Shown one piece after another: positions 45,064 through 54,606 of a DNA stretch of 64,000 nt. Source of the stretch: Clostridia bacterium (GTDB lineage Bacteria; Bacillota; Clostridia; Oscillospirales; Acutalibacteraceae); contig JAFQSP010000014.1 in the NCBI GenBank assembly GCA_017409475.1, positions 1-64,000 of the forward strand, read 5' to 3'. The translations under genes and the position numbers were made by a program. Within the stretch, counting starts at the first letter, position 1. Each line of letters starts with the position of its first letter. Below the pieces are notes generated by a model, which was not told the DNA's origin, did not search any database, and was given only the letters and a program-made list of their open reading frames with translations.

Positions 45064-46422
45064 TTATTTTACAGATGCGTTGTTTTCGGCTTCGATCTGT
45101 GCGTCGAACATTGATCTGTTTGCAGAAATGATTTCCTGTGTGGTCTGTGAAGTACCTCTTACGGTGTTCCAGAAGCCCCACTGGCTGTTAAAAAGTGAAC
45201 CTACACCCTGGTAAATAGGAGCAACGGTAAACTTCTGATACTCAACAACTGTTTCGAGCATTGTTTTGCCGTTTGCGTAAGCCTTGTCACCAAGCTTTTC
45301 TTTCCATGTTGCGTAGCTTTCACCTGTTGAGCCGTCATATCTGTACATCTTCTGGCAGATGATGTAGTTGATAACACCCTGGGGATTCTCTGAACTGGAT
45401 ACGCAGCCCCAACCGTCGATGATACCGGGAACAACTACACCTGAAGCGTCAGGACCTGTCGGGAAGGGTACGATTGACCAATCAACCTGTGAGCCGGGAA
45501 TGTCGCGAGTACAAATGTTTGTAGCAAGCCAGCCTCTCATAGCAACCTTGTCTTCGCCGGCGTCCTTGTCGGTTGTACCAACGCGCTCAACGTTGTAAAG
45601 GTTACGTGCATAGTCAAGAGCATTCTTTGTGTTAAGTGATTCCATTGTGTTAACGAGGGTACCATCCTCTTCGAGAGAGATAAGCTGACCGCCGTTAGCA
45701 AGAACGAAGTAGTCGGTATCCCAGCCGTAGTAACCTACTGTATCTGTGTTACCGTCGCCGTCCCAGTCGCCAGTAATTTCACGAGCTGCCTTGAGGAAGG
45801 TATCCCAGTTCCAGTTACCTTCTGCGTAGTAAGCTGACGGTGATTTAACCTCGTGTTCCTCGAACATGCTTTCGTTTACAAAGATGAAACCGGGGTCGAT
45901 TGTCTTAAAGGTGAATGCATACTGCTCGCCCTTGAATGAGAAGGCTCTCTTTGTTGTTTCTTCGTTATCGGTGATGAGGAAGTGGTCAAGACCGAGAACG
46001 CCTTTTTCCTTAAGTTCGTTGGTGGTATAGAGCATTCCGCGGTTAGCAACCTTCGGCCAAAGCTTTTCGAATACGTAGATAAGGTCGGGAGCATCGTTAC
46101 CAGCATAGTGGGTAAAGAAGGTATCCTGCCATGCTTCCCAGCTAATGATACGAGCGTCAACCTCGCCGCCGTATTTTGTACCAAACTCGTTGAATACTGC
46201 CTTATCTAATTCTGATACGCCGTCAAAGCAATATACCTGAATTTTTCCCGAGTTCATAAGAGCTTCCTGAAGTTCAGCAGAGAGTTCGCCGAGTCCTTCC
46301 GGAAGTTCGCCCTTGGTGTCGCCAGCATTAGCGCCGCCGCCTGCTTTTGCACATGAACCGCAGGAAAGCACCATTGCTACAACGATGAGAAGCATCATTG
46401 CGCGTGTTAACATCTTTTTCAT
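45064..46422 (-). CDS. Sugar-binding lipoprotein of an ABC transporter
   Basis: A 452-residue extracellular solute-binding protein of family 1. The signal peptide ends in a lipobox region (VLSCGSCAKAGGG, Cys near residue 21-24). The mature part has the two-lobed pattern: IQVYCFDGVSELDKAVFNEF and ISWEAWQDTFFTHYAGNDAPDLIY, then PSAYYAEGNWNWDTFLKAAREI. The ATG at 46422 is chosen (GGAGGCG just upstream); an extended frame to 46491 has no ribosome site. It is the first gene of the transporter operon and, being followed by a strong hairpin, is probably made in excess. Confidence 0.92.
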   Translation of the reverse strand: MKKMLTRAMMLLIVVAMVLSCGSCAKAGGGANAGDTKGELPEGLGELSAELQEALMNSGKIQVYCFDGVSELDKAVFNEFGTKYGGEVDARIISWEAWQDTFFTHYAGNDAPDLIYVFEKLWPKVANRGMLYTTNELKEKGVLGLDHFLITDNEETTKRAFSFKGEQYAFTFKTIDPGFIFVNESMFEEHEVKSPSAYYAEGNWNWDTFLKAAREITGDWDGDGNTDTVGYYGWDTDYFVLANGGQLISLEEDGTLVNTMESLNTKNALDYARNLYNVERVGTTDKDAGEDKVAMRGWLATNICTRDIPGSQVDWSIVPFPTGPDASGVVVPGIIDGWGCVSSSENPQGVINYIICQKMYRYDGSTGESYATWKEKLGDKAYANGKTMLETVVEYQKFTVAPIYQGVGSLFNSQWGFWNTVRGTSQTTQEIISANRSMFDAQIEAENNASVK

Positions 46423-46533
46423 GTTACGCCTCCGTAAATAATTTTTTATATTGTGAGTAAATCGGACATCATTGCTCCGATTTAGTAACACCGTTATTAA
46501 TGAATTCTTATCGGTTTTTATACTTTAATATGT

Positions 46534-46575
46534 ATCTCAACTTTATGCTATAAATTTACCATATTTGAGATGCAA
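46534..46575 (-). promoter_or_regulatory. Promoter with flanking inverted repeat before the transporter operon
   Basis: On the minus strand TTGCAT (46575-46570), a 17-base spacer and TATAGC (46552-46547). An inverted repeat, ATCTCAA (46534-46540) and TTGAGAT (46565-46571), brackets it, its centres about 31 bases apart (three helical turns). A leader hairpin (AAATCGGA / TCCGATTT, 46459-46483) lies nearer the gene. It looks like an operator, but the protein is not known. The remainder of 46423-46723 is AT-rich. Confidence 0.45.
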
Positions 46576-46723
46576 ATGCGACTGTTTTAACAAACATTTT
46601 ACATTTTTCGGCGTATTGCCCATATTATTCTTTTAATTTTAGTCAATATCACCTTTGTCAGCGAAAAAACCGGTATAATTCATAGCATTTATGCCTTTTT
46701 AATATGCTAAAATCACAAAAAAA

Positions 46724-48919
46724 TCAGCTGTAATATTCATCGGGTGGTGCGGGCATTTTCCATACGCCACGACAGCCGTTAAAGGTGAATAATTCGCCGG
46801 TTTTTGCGTTAACTCGCATACAAATCGGCTTTTTGCCGCCGTCAGGTCCTTCCCTGCCGTCGCCCTTCTGACGAGTAAGAAGTGTCCAATTCTTACCCCC
46901 GTCAAGCGAACGCCAAACCGCCTTTAAATCAAAGTAGTAATTGCTCGAGCAGCCGGCATACATAATGTCGGGGTTTCGAGGATCAACGCATACATTGTTC
47001 GTTCCGATTTGGTCAATTTCAAGAGCCTTTAGATAGCCTACCAATTCAAAATTGTCATTCAATTTACCCTTGTAAATCTTATAATCCAGAGAATTATAGG
47101 TGTTTGTTCCCGATGCGATAAACAATTCCTTTGACTTGTAATTATAAGCAATATCGGAAATTCCGCTTGCGGCTACGATCTTTTTCCACGTAAGTCCTTC
47201 ATCGGTCGAAACAACAACCATTCCGTTACTTACACCGAAAAGAGCCCCCGAACCCGAATAGTCAAGGGTGTAAACACCCGAACAGCCGTCCATTTGCTTC
47301 CATGTACGACCGCCGTCATCCGTTCGGTATTCTCCGAAAAAGGCAATCTTATCGCTTCCTATAACGCCGCAGCCAATTCGGCTTCCGTTCACCTTAAGAT
47401 TAAGCGACTGGAAATTTTCGCCGCCGTCATAGGTTATCCACATCGTAATTTCGCCGAACATTCGATCAGCTACACCGGTAACTACGGTATTTTCGTTAAT
47501 AACATAGCCGCCATAGGTCCAGCCTCCCCAACCTTTTCCATCCCAGCGCATATATTTCCAAGACCTGCCGCCATCCTTTGAAAAGGCACCGTTATAGTCC
47601 TGAGATGCGTAGTAAATGAGGTTGGAATTATTAACGTTGAAATTAGTCATTCCCGCCGGGCAGATTCCGTTATAGCCATTATTACACCAATCAAAAGTCT
47701 TTCCGCCGTCGGTCGACTTGCACATAAAGCACCAGCTGGCTAAAACGGTCTTTTCCTCGGTAGGACTCCAAGCAAATTTGACGTTATCGCTATTCGCCGG
47801 TACCGATGAATTGGCCGAGTTGCGGGTTGCTTTTGTCCAGGTTTTTCCGCCATCCTCGGTTGAATAAACATAACCGGGATACTTTCCTTGGCTGGAAATT
47901 GTATCGTCCATAAGCACAATGCGATTGGTATTAACAGGGCTTACTCGCATATATGTCGGCATCGACATATTAAGCGGGGTGTAATACCACGTTTTTCCGA
48001 AATTCTTTGACACGGCGAGATAATGACACTGGTCACTTTCTCTATAAATCGTTGCATAAAGACTATTCGGCTCGGTGCGTACGTAATCGAGCGACAATAT
48101 GCGGTCGCTGAGTATCGTATCAAAGTTTTCACCCTTGTCATTACTTATATATAATCCGCTGTCGTTTGCGGCAACAAGCGCACCCGTATTTTTATTTACA
48201 TAAACATAGCCGTCGGCATATTTTCTGCTTGTTTTTATCGGTTGCCAGCTCTTTCCGCCCGTTTCGCTACGGTAAATAAGGCAGGAGGCATCATTATCCG
48301 ACTCCTTATCCTTTGACCAATAGGCGATTTTACTTCCTCCGATTGATTCATCGTAGCTGCTTTCGTCCCATGCAATCTGTGATTTCTGGTTTCGGTAATT
48401 TTTTGCGTTACTTTTATATACGTATTCCCAGGTTTCGCCTGTATCGTCGGAATAATAAATTCCGTTAGCTTCATGATGGCCTGAATTAGCCCCTGCCAAA
48501 AGCACACGCGTTTGGTTATTCGGGTCAAAGGCCATTCCAACCGCACCTGCGCTTTTCAATCCGACGCTTACAGGATAATATGATTCGCCGGCATCGACCG
48601 ATTTATAAAGTCCGCCAACGTCGGTACCCATAAGCACCGTCTTTCCATCCGGGGCAAAGGTAACATAAATAATCGCCTGGCATCCTTCTCCACCCTCAAT
48701 ACCTCTATCGAGCATATCCTGGGTTACAAGAGGGACAGCCTTCCAAATATCTGTATCAAAATATATGGGCTTGAACTCCTCGGGATTAGAGAATGTATCG
48801 GTATCCGCCACCGACGAAATGCCGGAGGAGGATACCGCATTATCCTTTTCATCGCAAGCAGAAAGGCAAAACAGCATTGCTACCGATAATATAAAACAAA
48901 TTATTCTTTTACTATTCAT
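46724..48919 (-). CDS. GH74-like beta-propeller lipoprotein
   Basis: A 731-residue surface lipoprotein (lipobox CLSAC, Cys22). Nearly the whole mature chain is built of BNR-type beta-propeller strands with repeated S.DGG.TW motifs, as in xyloglucan-cutting GH74 enzymes, which have two seven-bladed propellers with the cleft between. MGTDVGGLYKS places Asp100 where GH74 enzymes have their first catalytic Asp (TDIGGAY), and ASQDYNGAFSKDGG is a candidate for the second. It shares FDTDIW..VP, EGGEGCQ and the end GCRGVWK..APP with the three other copies. The substrate is not shown; xyloglucan or another beta-glucan is likely. Confidence 0.8.
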   Translation of the reverse strand: MNSKRIICFILSVAMLFCLSACDEKDNAVSSSGISSVADTDTFSNPEEFKPIYFDTDIWKAVPLVTQDMLDRGIEGGEGCQAIIYVTFAPDGKTVLMGTDVGGLYKSVDAGESYYPVSVGLKSAGAVGMAFDPNNQTRVLLAGANSGHHEANGIYYSDDTGETWEYVYKSNAKNYRNQKSQIAWDESSYDESIGGSKIAYWSKDKESDNDASCLIYRSETGGKSWQPIKTSRKYADGYVYVNKNTGALVAANDSGLYISNDKGENFDTILSDRILSLDYVRTEPNSLYATIYRESDQCHYLAVSKNFGKTWYYTPLNMSMPTYMRVSPVNTNRIVLMDDTISSQGKYPGYVYSTEDGGKTWTKATRNSANSSVPANSDNVKFAWSPTEEKTVLASWCFMCKSTDGGKTFDWCNNGYNGICPAGMTNFNVNNSNLIYYASQDYNGAFSKDGGRSWKYMRWDGKGWGGWTYGGYVINENTVVTGVADRMFGEITMWITYDGGENFQSLNLKVNGSRIGCGVIGSDKIAFFGEYRTDDGGRTWKQMDGCSGVYTLDYSGSGALFGVSNGMVVVSTDEGLTWKKIVAASGISDIAYNYKSKELFIASGTNTYNSLDYKIYKGKLNDNFELVGYLKALEIDQIGTNNVCVDPRNPDIMYAGCSSNYYFDLKAVWRSLDGGKNWTLLTRQKGDGREGPDGGKKPICMRVNAKTGELFTFNGCRGVWKMPAPPDEYYS

Positions 48920-48949
48920 TTTGCCTCGTTAATAAATTTGATTGATAAA

Positions 48950-51166
48950 TTATTTATAGTATTCAGCGGGAGGTCCCGGAATTCTATAAACACCTGTACA
49001 TGAACCGTAGGTAAATACATCATGTGTCTTCGGATTAACACGTACTATGCTCGAAATACGGCCGCCTGACGGTCCCTTTGTTACTCGGGGATCGCCTACG
49101 CGATAGGTAAGAACTGTCCAATTCTTACCACCGTCGAGTGAACGACGAACACCTGCGTCCATGTCACCTGTTCCAACATAAACAATGGAGGGGTTATCAG
49201 GGTCAACGGCAACAGAATTTACGCCGCCTGAACCGCAAGGCTCGGCTACAAACTTAAAATTTTCAGTATTAAGGTCGCTCATATCAACTGAATAGAGGGC
49301 TCCCGATGCAATATAAAGCTTCTTTGCCTTATAGTCATAGGCCATATCGTTGATGTTCGTACCCATTGTACCAATCTTTTTCCATGTAACGCCATTATCT
49401 TCCGAATAGCAGGCATAGTAGCCTTCGTACGAACCAAAGAGGAGACCGCCACCGCTGAAATCGGTGGTATAAACAGCTTGACAGCCGGTACTTGTATCGC
49501 TCTTGTCCATTGACTTCCACGTTTTACCGCCGTCAGTTGTACGATACTGGGCAAAGAAGGCAATCTTGTTATTTCCAACTACGCCGCAGCCAATCTGCGA
49601 TTGACACCAAAGGGTGTTTCCGTTTTCATCCTTATAGGCGTCAAAGGTTTCGCCGCCATCATATGTAATCCACAAATATGTTGCACCGAACATTGAATTT
49701 GCGTCACCGGTAACTACCGTATTCTTATCAATTACGTAGCCGCCGTAGGTCCAGCCGCCCCAGCCCTTTCCTGACCAGCGCATGTACTTCCATGTCTTAC
49801 CTCCGTCCTTGGAGAAGCCACCGTTATAGTCCTGAGATGCCATATAAACGAGGTTGGGATCGTTAACGTTCCAGTTAAATTTACCGCCGATACAAATTCC
49901 GTTGTATCCGTCATTGTTCCAAACGAATGACTTACCGCCGTCCTTTGACTTACAAATGAAGCACCATGATGCAAGAACCGTCTTTTCTTCCTTCGGGCTC
50001 CAAGCAAACTTTACGTTATCGCTGTTTGACGGTACCCATGAGAGAGAAGCGTCTCTTGTTGCCTTTGTCCATGACTGACCGGCATCATCGGTTGAATAAA
50101 CGTAACCGGGGTATTTTCCTGCGCCGGTAATGGTATCGTCCATGAGAATCATTCTCTTCTGATTAACGGGGCTTACTCGTAAATATGCCGGAAGTGTCAT
50201 TCCGTCAATAATTGTTCTCTTCCAATTCTTTCCAAGGTCGGTTGATTCGAGAAGAACAAACATATTGTTTTCTTTTGCTGTTGCATAGATATTGTTCGAC
50301 TTTGTGTATACGCAGTCAAGTGCAAGAACCTGACCTGTAAATACCTGCTTAAAGGTAGCAGCCTTATCCGAGCTAACGAAAATACCCTTTTCACCGCCGA
50401 TGATAAGGTCACCTGTCTTATTTACAAATATGTAGCAACCGCCGTACATTTCGGTATTTTCAAGCTTTGCCCATGTTTCGCCGCCGTCGGTTGACTTGTA
50501 AAGTGCGGGAATAGACTCGCCTTTATCCGAATATGATTCACGCGACCAGTAAACTACTGCACTTCCGCCGATTTTTTCGTCATATGTTGTCGGGTCAAAG
50601 GCAATTTGTGTACGGACGTCGCGGAAACCGCAAACACGAGCGTTGAAAACACCCTTCCATGAGAAGCCTCTATCGGTTGAAAGATAAAGTCCGTTTGCAC
50701 CGTTACCACCCGAGTTTGTACCGCAAACCATTACACGGTCGAGGTTGGTCGGGTCGGCAATAATACTTGTACCGCCGGCAGCATGCATACCTGTTGTACA
50801 GAGGTCCCATGTGTCGCCGCCGTCTTCTGAGCGGTAAATACCGCCAACGTCGGTACCCATGAATGCAAGCTTTCCGTCATCGGAAGGTGCATAGCCGATA
50901 TAAATCATTGCCTGGCAGCCTTCACCGCCTTCGTGGCCCTGATCGAGAATGTACTGTGATACCATCGGTACCTGTACCCATATGTCTGTGTCAAAATAGA
51001 TTCCTTCGAATCCTTTGCTTTCGCTTTTGCCGTCATCCTTTGTTTCGGATGCAACGGACGAAGTATCTGCGTCACCTGTCTTGCCATCGCCGCCACAAGA
51101 AACGAGTGTTCCAAAAAGCATGGCAACACAGAGAAGCAGACTGATTATTCTGAATGCTTTTTTCAT
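48950..51166 (-). CDS. GH74-like beta-propeller lipoprotein
   Basis: A 738-residue lipoprotein close in plan to the one at 46724: lipobox LVSCGG, then EGGEGCQ, MGTDVGGIYRSEDGG, MASQDYNGGFSKDGGKTWKYMRW, and an ending TGVYRIPGPPAEYYK. Both putative catalytic Asp positions are kept. The ATG at 51166 (MKKAF) is taken as the start because AAAGGAG lies 11 bases before it; an earlier ATG at 51199 has none. It is only 30 bases before the next copy, in one operon. The likely job is endo-cleavage of a beta-glucan on the cell surface, by family likeness. Confidence 0.8.
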   Translation of the reverse strand: MKKAFRIISLLLCVAMLFGTLVSCGGDGKTGDADTSSVASETKDDGKSESKGFEGIYFDTDIWVQVPMVSQYILDQGHEGGEGCQAMIYIGYAPSDDGKLAFMGTDVGGIYRSEDGGDTWDLCTTGMHAAGGTSIIADPTNLDRVMVCGTNSGGNGANGLYLSTDRGFSWKGVFNARVCGFRDVRTQIAFDPTTYDEKIGGSAVVYWSRESYSDKGESIPALYKSTDGGETWAKLENTEMYGGCYIFVNKTGDLIIGGEKGIFVSSDKAATFKQVFTGQVLALDCVYTKSNNIYATAKENNMFVLLESTDLGKNWKRTIIDGMTLPAYLRVSPVNQKRMILMDDTITGAGKYPGYVYSTDDAGQSWTKATRDASLSWVPSNSDNVKFAWSPKEEKTVLASWCFICKSKDGGKSFVWNNDGYNGICIGGKFNWNVNDPNLVYMASQDYNGGFSKDGGKTWKYMRWSGKGWGGWTYGGYVIDKNTVVTGDANSMFGATYLWITYDGGETFDAYKDENGNTLWCQSQIGCGVVGNNKIAFFAQYRTTDGGKTWKSMDKSDTSTGCQAVYTTDFSGGGLLFGSYEGYYACYSEDNGVTWKKIGTMGTNINDMAYDYKAKKLYIASGALYSVDMSDLNTENFKFVAEPCGSGGVNSVAVDPDNPSIVYVGTGDMDAGVRRSLDGGKNWTVLTYRVGDPRVTKGPSGGRISSIVRVNPKTHDVFTYGSCTGVYRIPGPPAEYYK

Positions 51167-51264
51167 GATTTTTTTGTCTCCTTTCGAAAAACAAAACAAA
51201 ATGGTTTTTTTATTTTGAGGGGAAGCCCCTTATTTAAATATGTATTATTCCGCTGGCACTCTAT

Positions 51265-53310
51265 TTAGTTCGTTGCGTCGGAAGGACAGCATTTTATCTT
51301 CCAAATTCCTCGGCAACCGCAAAGAACAAAGAGCTCGCGTGTAGCGGGATTGATGCGAATCTGTGTCGGCTGCTTTCCGCCGTCGGGACCTGTTCTGTTG
51401 TCGTTAGGTAAACGGTCAAGTACGGTCCAAGTTTTTCCTCCGTCAAGTGAACGGAGAATATTCGGGAAGCCAAATTCAGCATGAGATGAACAAGCAAGAT
51501 AGATGATTGACGGATTTTCGGGATCAAGGCAAATGCTCAGTGCATGCTTTGACGGGTATGATATAACTTCGGGTTCGCTTCCGTCGAGCTTCATTCTGTT
51601 AAGTCCGCCCCAGTTAATGAAATAGAGGTAGCCGTTTTTATGGTCGTATGCAAGGTCGAAAATTCGAGCACCCTCGCTGAACCAAACCTTATCCCATGTC
51701 TTTCCTTCGTCATTACTCATAACGATTGTACTATCCCAGAAGGTACCGAAAAGCGTCCTTCCTTCAGGATCATACGTTCTAACGCCGTTACAGCCTTCCA
51801 TATATTCAAAGGTTTTACCCATATCGCGTGTAACTACGTCGCCGAGAAATGCTACATTTTCGTTTCCGGGAACACCGCAGCTGATTGAGGTTCCGTGAAT
51901 GTCCATATCGGTTCTGTCAATCGTTTTTCCACCGTCACGGGTAACGGCAAGCTTTGTTTCGCCAAACATTCTGTCAGCAAGGCCGCAGAAGGTTACATCG
52001 TCATTAAATGTATATCCGCCATAGGTCCAGCCGCCCCATTCCTTACCCGACCAGTTGACATATATCCATGTTTTACCATGGTCGGTCGTGTAGCCGCCGT
52101 TATAATCCTGGGACGAAATTTCCATATATCTTGGGTCATTAACGTTCCAGCAAACGTATCCGCCGGGACAAAGTCCGTTATATCCGGCATTTTGCCAAAC
52201 GAAAGTCTTTCCTGCGTCATTAGATGCACAAACAAAGCACCATGTAACAAGCACCTTATTTTCATCGACGGGACTCCAGTAGAATTTTACCTGGTCGTTA
52301 TTAGCGGGTACCCATGAAGCCTCAGCATTTCTTACCGATTCGTGCCATGATTTACCGCCGTCATTTGTATAGTAAACGGGAATTGACCATGAGCCGCAAC
52401 CTGTAAGTCGGTCATCCTGAAGAACCATGTTATCAGGATTTACCGGCGACACGCGAAGCTTCGTAGGATAGCAATCGGGGTATCCCTCACCCTTTAATAC
52501 CGTAAAGGTGTCGCCGCAATCATACGAAATAACCAAGCCTTCCTTTGTAGTAGCATATATGCGGTCGGGATAGCTTCTTATGCAATCGGCAAAGAGAAAA
52601 TTGTCATCTCTCAGCTTTTCGAAGCTGGCGCCCTGGTCCTTTGAACGATAAAAACCGGTAGGACAGACAACGAATAACCATCCCTTTTCTTTATGTACAT
52701 ATATACAAGCGTCGCCCATCATTTCGGTGTTTTCGAGCTTATTCCATGTATAGCCACCGTCGGTTGACTTGTATATTCCGGGATTATTTTCAGAATCGGA
52801 TCTATTCCAATGATTTTGTTCACCCTCACGAGCCCAGTAAACAATGGCGCTTCCGCCAATCTTTTCATCATAGCTGGTTTCGTCAAATGCAAACTGGTTA
52901 CGTCCGTCGCGGAAGCCGCAATTTCGTGTTTGCATAATTGCGTTCCAGGTAACACCTCTGTCGGTCGACATATATATTCCGTTTTGAGGGCAGCCCCATG
53001 AATTAACACCAAGTCCGAGAACTCGATCTATATTATTGGGGTCATATGCAAAACTTGTACAACCGCAACCCTCGTAACCGATTGATGACGGAGTCCAGTG
53101 AACACCGCCGTCATCCGAGCGATACATACCGCCAACGTCGGTTCCCATAAGCCAATGTGTACCGTCAATAGGGTCGCATACAATATAAAGACAAGCCTGG
53201 CAGCCTTCGCCACCCTCGTATCCTTTTTCGATGAGTTCCTTGCTAATCATCGGTACCGGTTCCCAAACGTCAGTTTCGAAATAACGGTTGATTAAATTTT
53301 CATTTGCCAT
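51265..53310 (-). CDS. GH74-like beta-propeller protein without a signal peptide
   Basis: A 681-residue protein that starts MANENLINRYFETDVW, immediately at the conserved domain edge, with no hydrophobic leader. AGGAG lies seven bases before the ATG and no upstream start adds a signal. The motifs are complete: EGGEGCQ, MGTDVGGMYRSDDGG, SSQDYNGGYTTDHGKTW and GCRGIWKI. It should therefore act in the cytoplasm, for instance on imported oligosaccharides, unlike its lipoprotein sisters. It is the first gene of the GH74-like operon, next to the divergent AraC gene. Confidence 0.8.
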   Translation of the reverse strand: MANENLINRYFETDVWEPVPMISKELIEKGYEGGEGCQACLYIVCDPIDGTHWLMGTDVGGMYRSDDGGVHWTPSSIGYEGCGCTSFAYDPNNIDRVLGLGVNSWGCPQNGIYMSTDRGVTWNAIMQTRNCGFRDGRNQFAFDETSYDEKIGGSAIVYWAREGEQNHWNRSDSENNPGIYKSTDGGYTWNKLENTEMMGDACIYVHKEKGWLFVVCPTGFYRSKDQGASFEKLRDDNFLFADCIRSYPDRIYATTKEGLVISYDCGDTFTVLKGEGYPDCYPTKLRVSPVNPDNMVLQDDRLTGCGSWSIPVYYTNDGGKSWHESVRNAEASWVPANNDQVKFYWSPVDENKVLVTWCFVCASNDAGKTFVWQNAGYNGLCPGGYVCWNVNDPRYMEISSQDYNGGYTTDHGKTWIYVNWSGKEWGGWTYGGYTFNDDVTFCGLADRMFGETKLAVTRDGGKTIDRTDMDIHGTSISCGVPGNENVAFLGDVVTRDMGKTFEYMEGCNGVRTYDPEGRTLFGTFWDSTIVMSNDEGKTWDKVWFSEGARIFDLAYDHKNGYLYFINWGGLNRMKLDGSEPEVISYPSKHALSICLDPENPSIIYLACSSHAEFGFPNILRSLDGGKTWTVLDRLPNDNRTGPDGGKQPTQIRINPATRELFVLCGCRGIWKIKCCPSDATN

Positions 53311-53388
53311 TATTTTTTCTCCTTGCCCATGTAAATTGTGAACAAAAAATGAACAAAACCGACCTTAAACCCCCATCAAAAATATTGC

Positions 53389-53404
53389 AAAGTTCGTTTT
53401 TTGT
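53389..53404. promoter_or_regulatory. Candidate AraC operator, left half
   Basis: AAAGTTCGTTTTTTGT is the reverse complement, but for one extra A, of the motif at 53577-53591. The two copies face outward in the divergent gap between the GH74-like operon and the AraC gene. The rest of 53311-53655 is AT-rich with several ACAAAA repeats. Confidence 0.5.
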
Positions 53405-53573
53405 ACAAATTGTATATTTTGTCAAAAACAGTTTTGTCATCTTGCACTAAAAATATCGATTTCGGCCAAATTAACTGCAAATAGGCGCTTTTTCAGCCAA
53501 TAACCCATATTAGTATTTTTTGATTATATCAACAACCAAATAAAAAGTAAATAGACAAAATAGCACAAAAAGA

Positions 53574-53602
53574 TGGACAAAAACGAACTTTTTGTATATA
53601 AT
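53574..53602 (+). promoter_or_regulatory. Promoter of the AraC gene with candidate operator
   Basis: TGGACA (53574-53579), a 17-base spacer and TATAAT (53597-53602). The spacer holds most of ACAAAAACGAACTTT (53577-53591), the second copy of the inverted motif, so binding here would cover the promoter and could give autoregulation. Confidence 0.6.
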
Positions 53603-53655
53603 CAAATTGGACGGGCTTATATTTCATAAAAATAACGTCCGATAGGAGATAAAAA

Positions 53656-54405
53656 ATGCCGAATCATATTCATTTTGACGCTCAAACTGCCGCTGTAATA
53701 GGCACATCAATTGCCGCTGACGAATCCTGCCGGCTGATTTATATTACAAGCGGTGAAGGAAAAATCATTACCGAAGAAAAAACGCTTGCCTTTTCGAAAA
53801 GGGACATATTTGTTTTGCCTAAAAAAACGAGACTTGAAGCAATTTCTCAAAACGGTTATACACGAATTATGATTAGACTTGACAATGACCTTGCCGACCA
53901 AAGAGGGCGCTTTGTAAAGGCGCACGATAATCACAAGCAGGATGTTTTTACACTCATAAAAATACTTGAAAGAGAGTGCGAATCGGAAATCCCGTCACAT
54001 TCCGAGTACATTTCGCGGCTTGCTCAGGTTGTTTTGTCCCTTATTTACGCGCTCAGTAAACACGACGCGTCGCACACCTATATTGAGCGAATAGAAAACA
54101 TGATTGAGCATAATATTCCCAACGCCGCATTCGAGCTTGATTCGATTTATACCCTTGCGCCCGATTTAACAAAGGATTACGTGCGCAGAATTTTTAAACA
54201 AAAAACAGGACTCACTCCAAATGCATACCTCAACCGTTTACGCATAGAAAAAGCAAAAAAGCTGCTTGCCAAAACCAACGGAAACATGAACATAAAGCAG
54301 ATTGCCGATTCATGCGGATTTAATGATCAATACTATTTTTCGCGAATATTTAAGCGTTCCGAAGGCATCTCACCGGCTCACTGGAAAAGACAAAAAACGA
54401 CCTAA
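53656..54405 (+). CDS. AraC-family transcriptional regulator
   Basis: A 249-residue regulator. The N-terminal part (about 1-85) is beta-rich and cupin-like, as in AraC sugar-sensing domains (IYITSGEGKIITEEKTLAFSKRD). The C-terminal about 100 residues form two helix-turn-helix motifs (YVRRIFKQKTGLTPNAYLNRLRI and NIKQIADSCGFNDQYYFSRIFK, then GISPAHWKRQ). AGGAG lies ten bases before the ATG. It stands between the divergent GH74-like operon and the dockerin enzyme, so it probably controls both and perhaps the transporter operon. The ligand is unknown. Confidence 0.92.
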   Translation: MPNHIHFDAQTAAVIGTSIAADESCRLIYITSGEGKIITEEKTLAFSKRDIFVLPKKTRLEAISQNGYTRIMIRLDNDLADQRGRFVKAHDNHKQDVFTLIKILERECESEIPSHSEYISRLAQVVLSLIYALSKHDASHTYIERIENMIEHNIPNAAFELDSIYTLAPDLTKDYVRRIFKQKTGLTPNAYLNRLRIEKAKKLLAKTNGNMNIKQIADSCGFNDQYYFSRIFKRSEGISPAHWKRQKTT

Positions 54406-54606
54406 TGTTTACAATATGTTAATTAATTATTGTTGAATGTTTTATAATTTAAATCATATTTTTTTGTTTTTTAAACAATATTACTATATCTTTTTATGTC
54501 CACTTTGTATAAAAGTTGGGAATTTATTTGGTGTTTTTGCGAATTTCTTTTTACATTAAATATATATATAATTATTTGGTAGCTTTTTACTGAAAGGAAC
54601 TCTATT

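Noticed and set aside
46724..53310. Sialidases
   Set aside because: S.DGG.TW repeats alone are shared with sialidases, but the Arg triad and FRIP motif of sialidases are not seen, and TDVGG.Y favours GH74.
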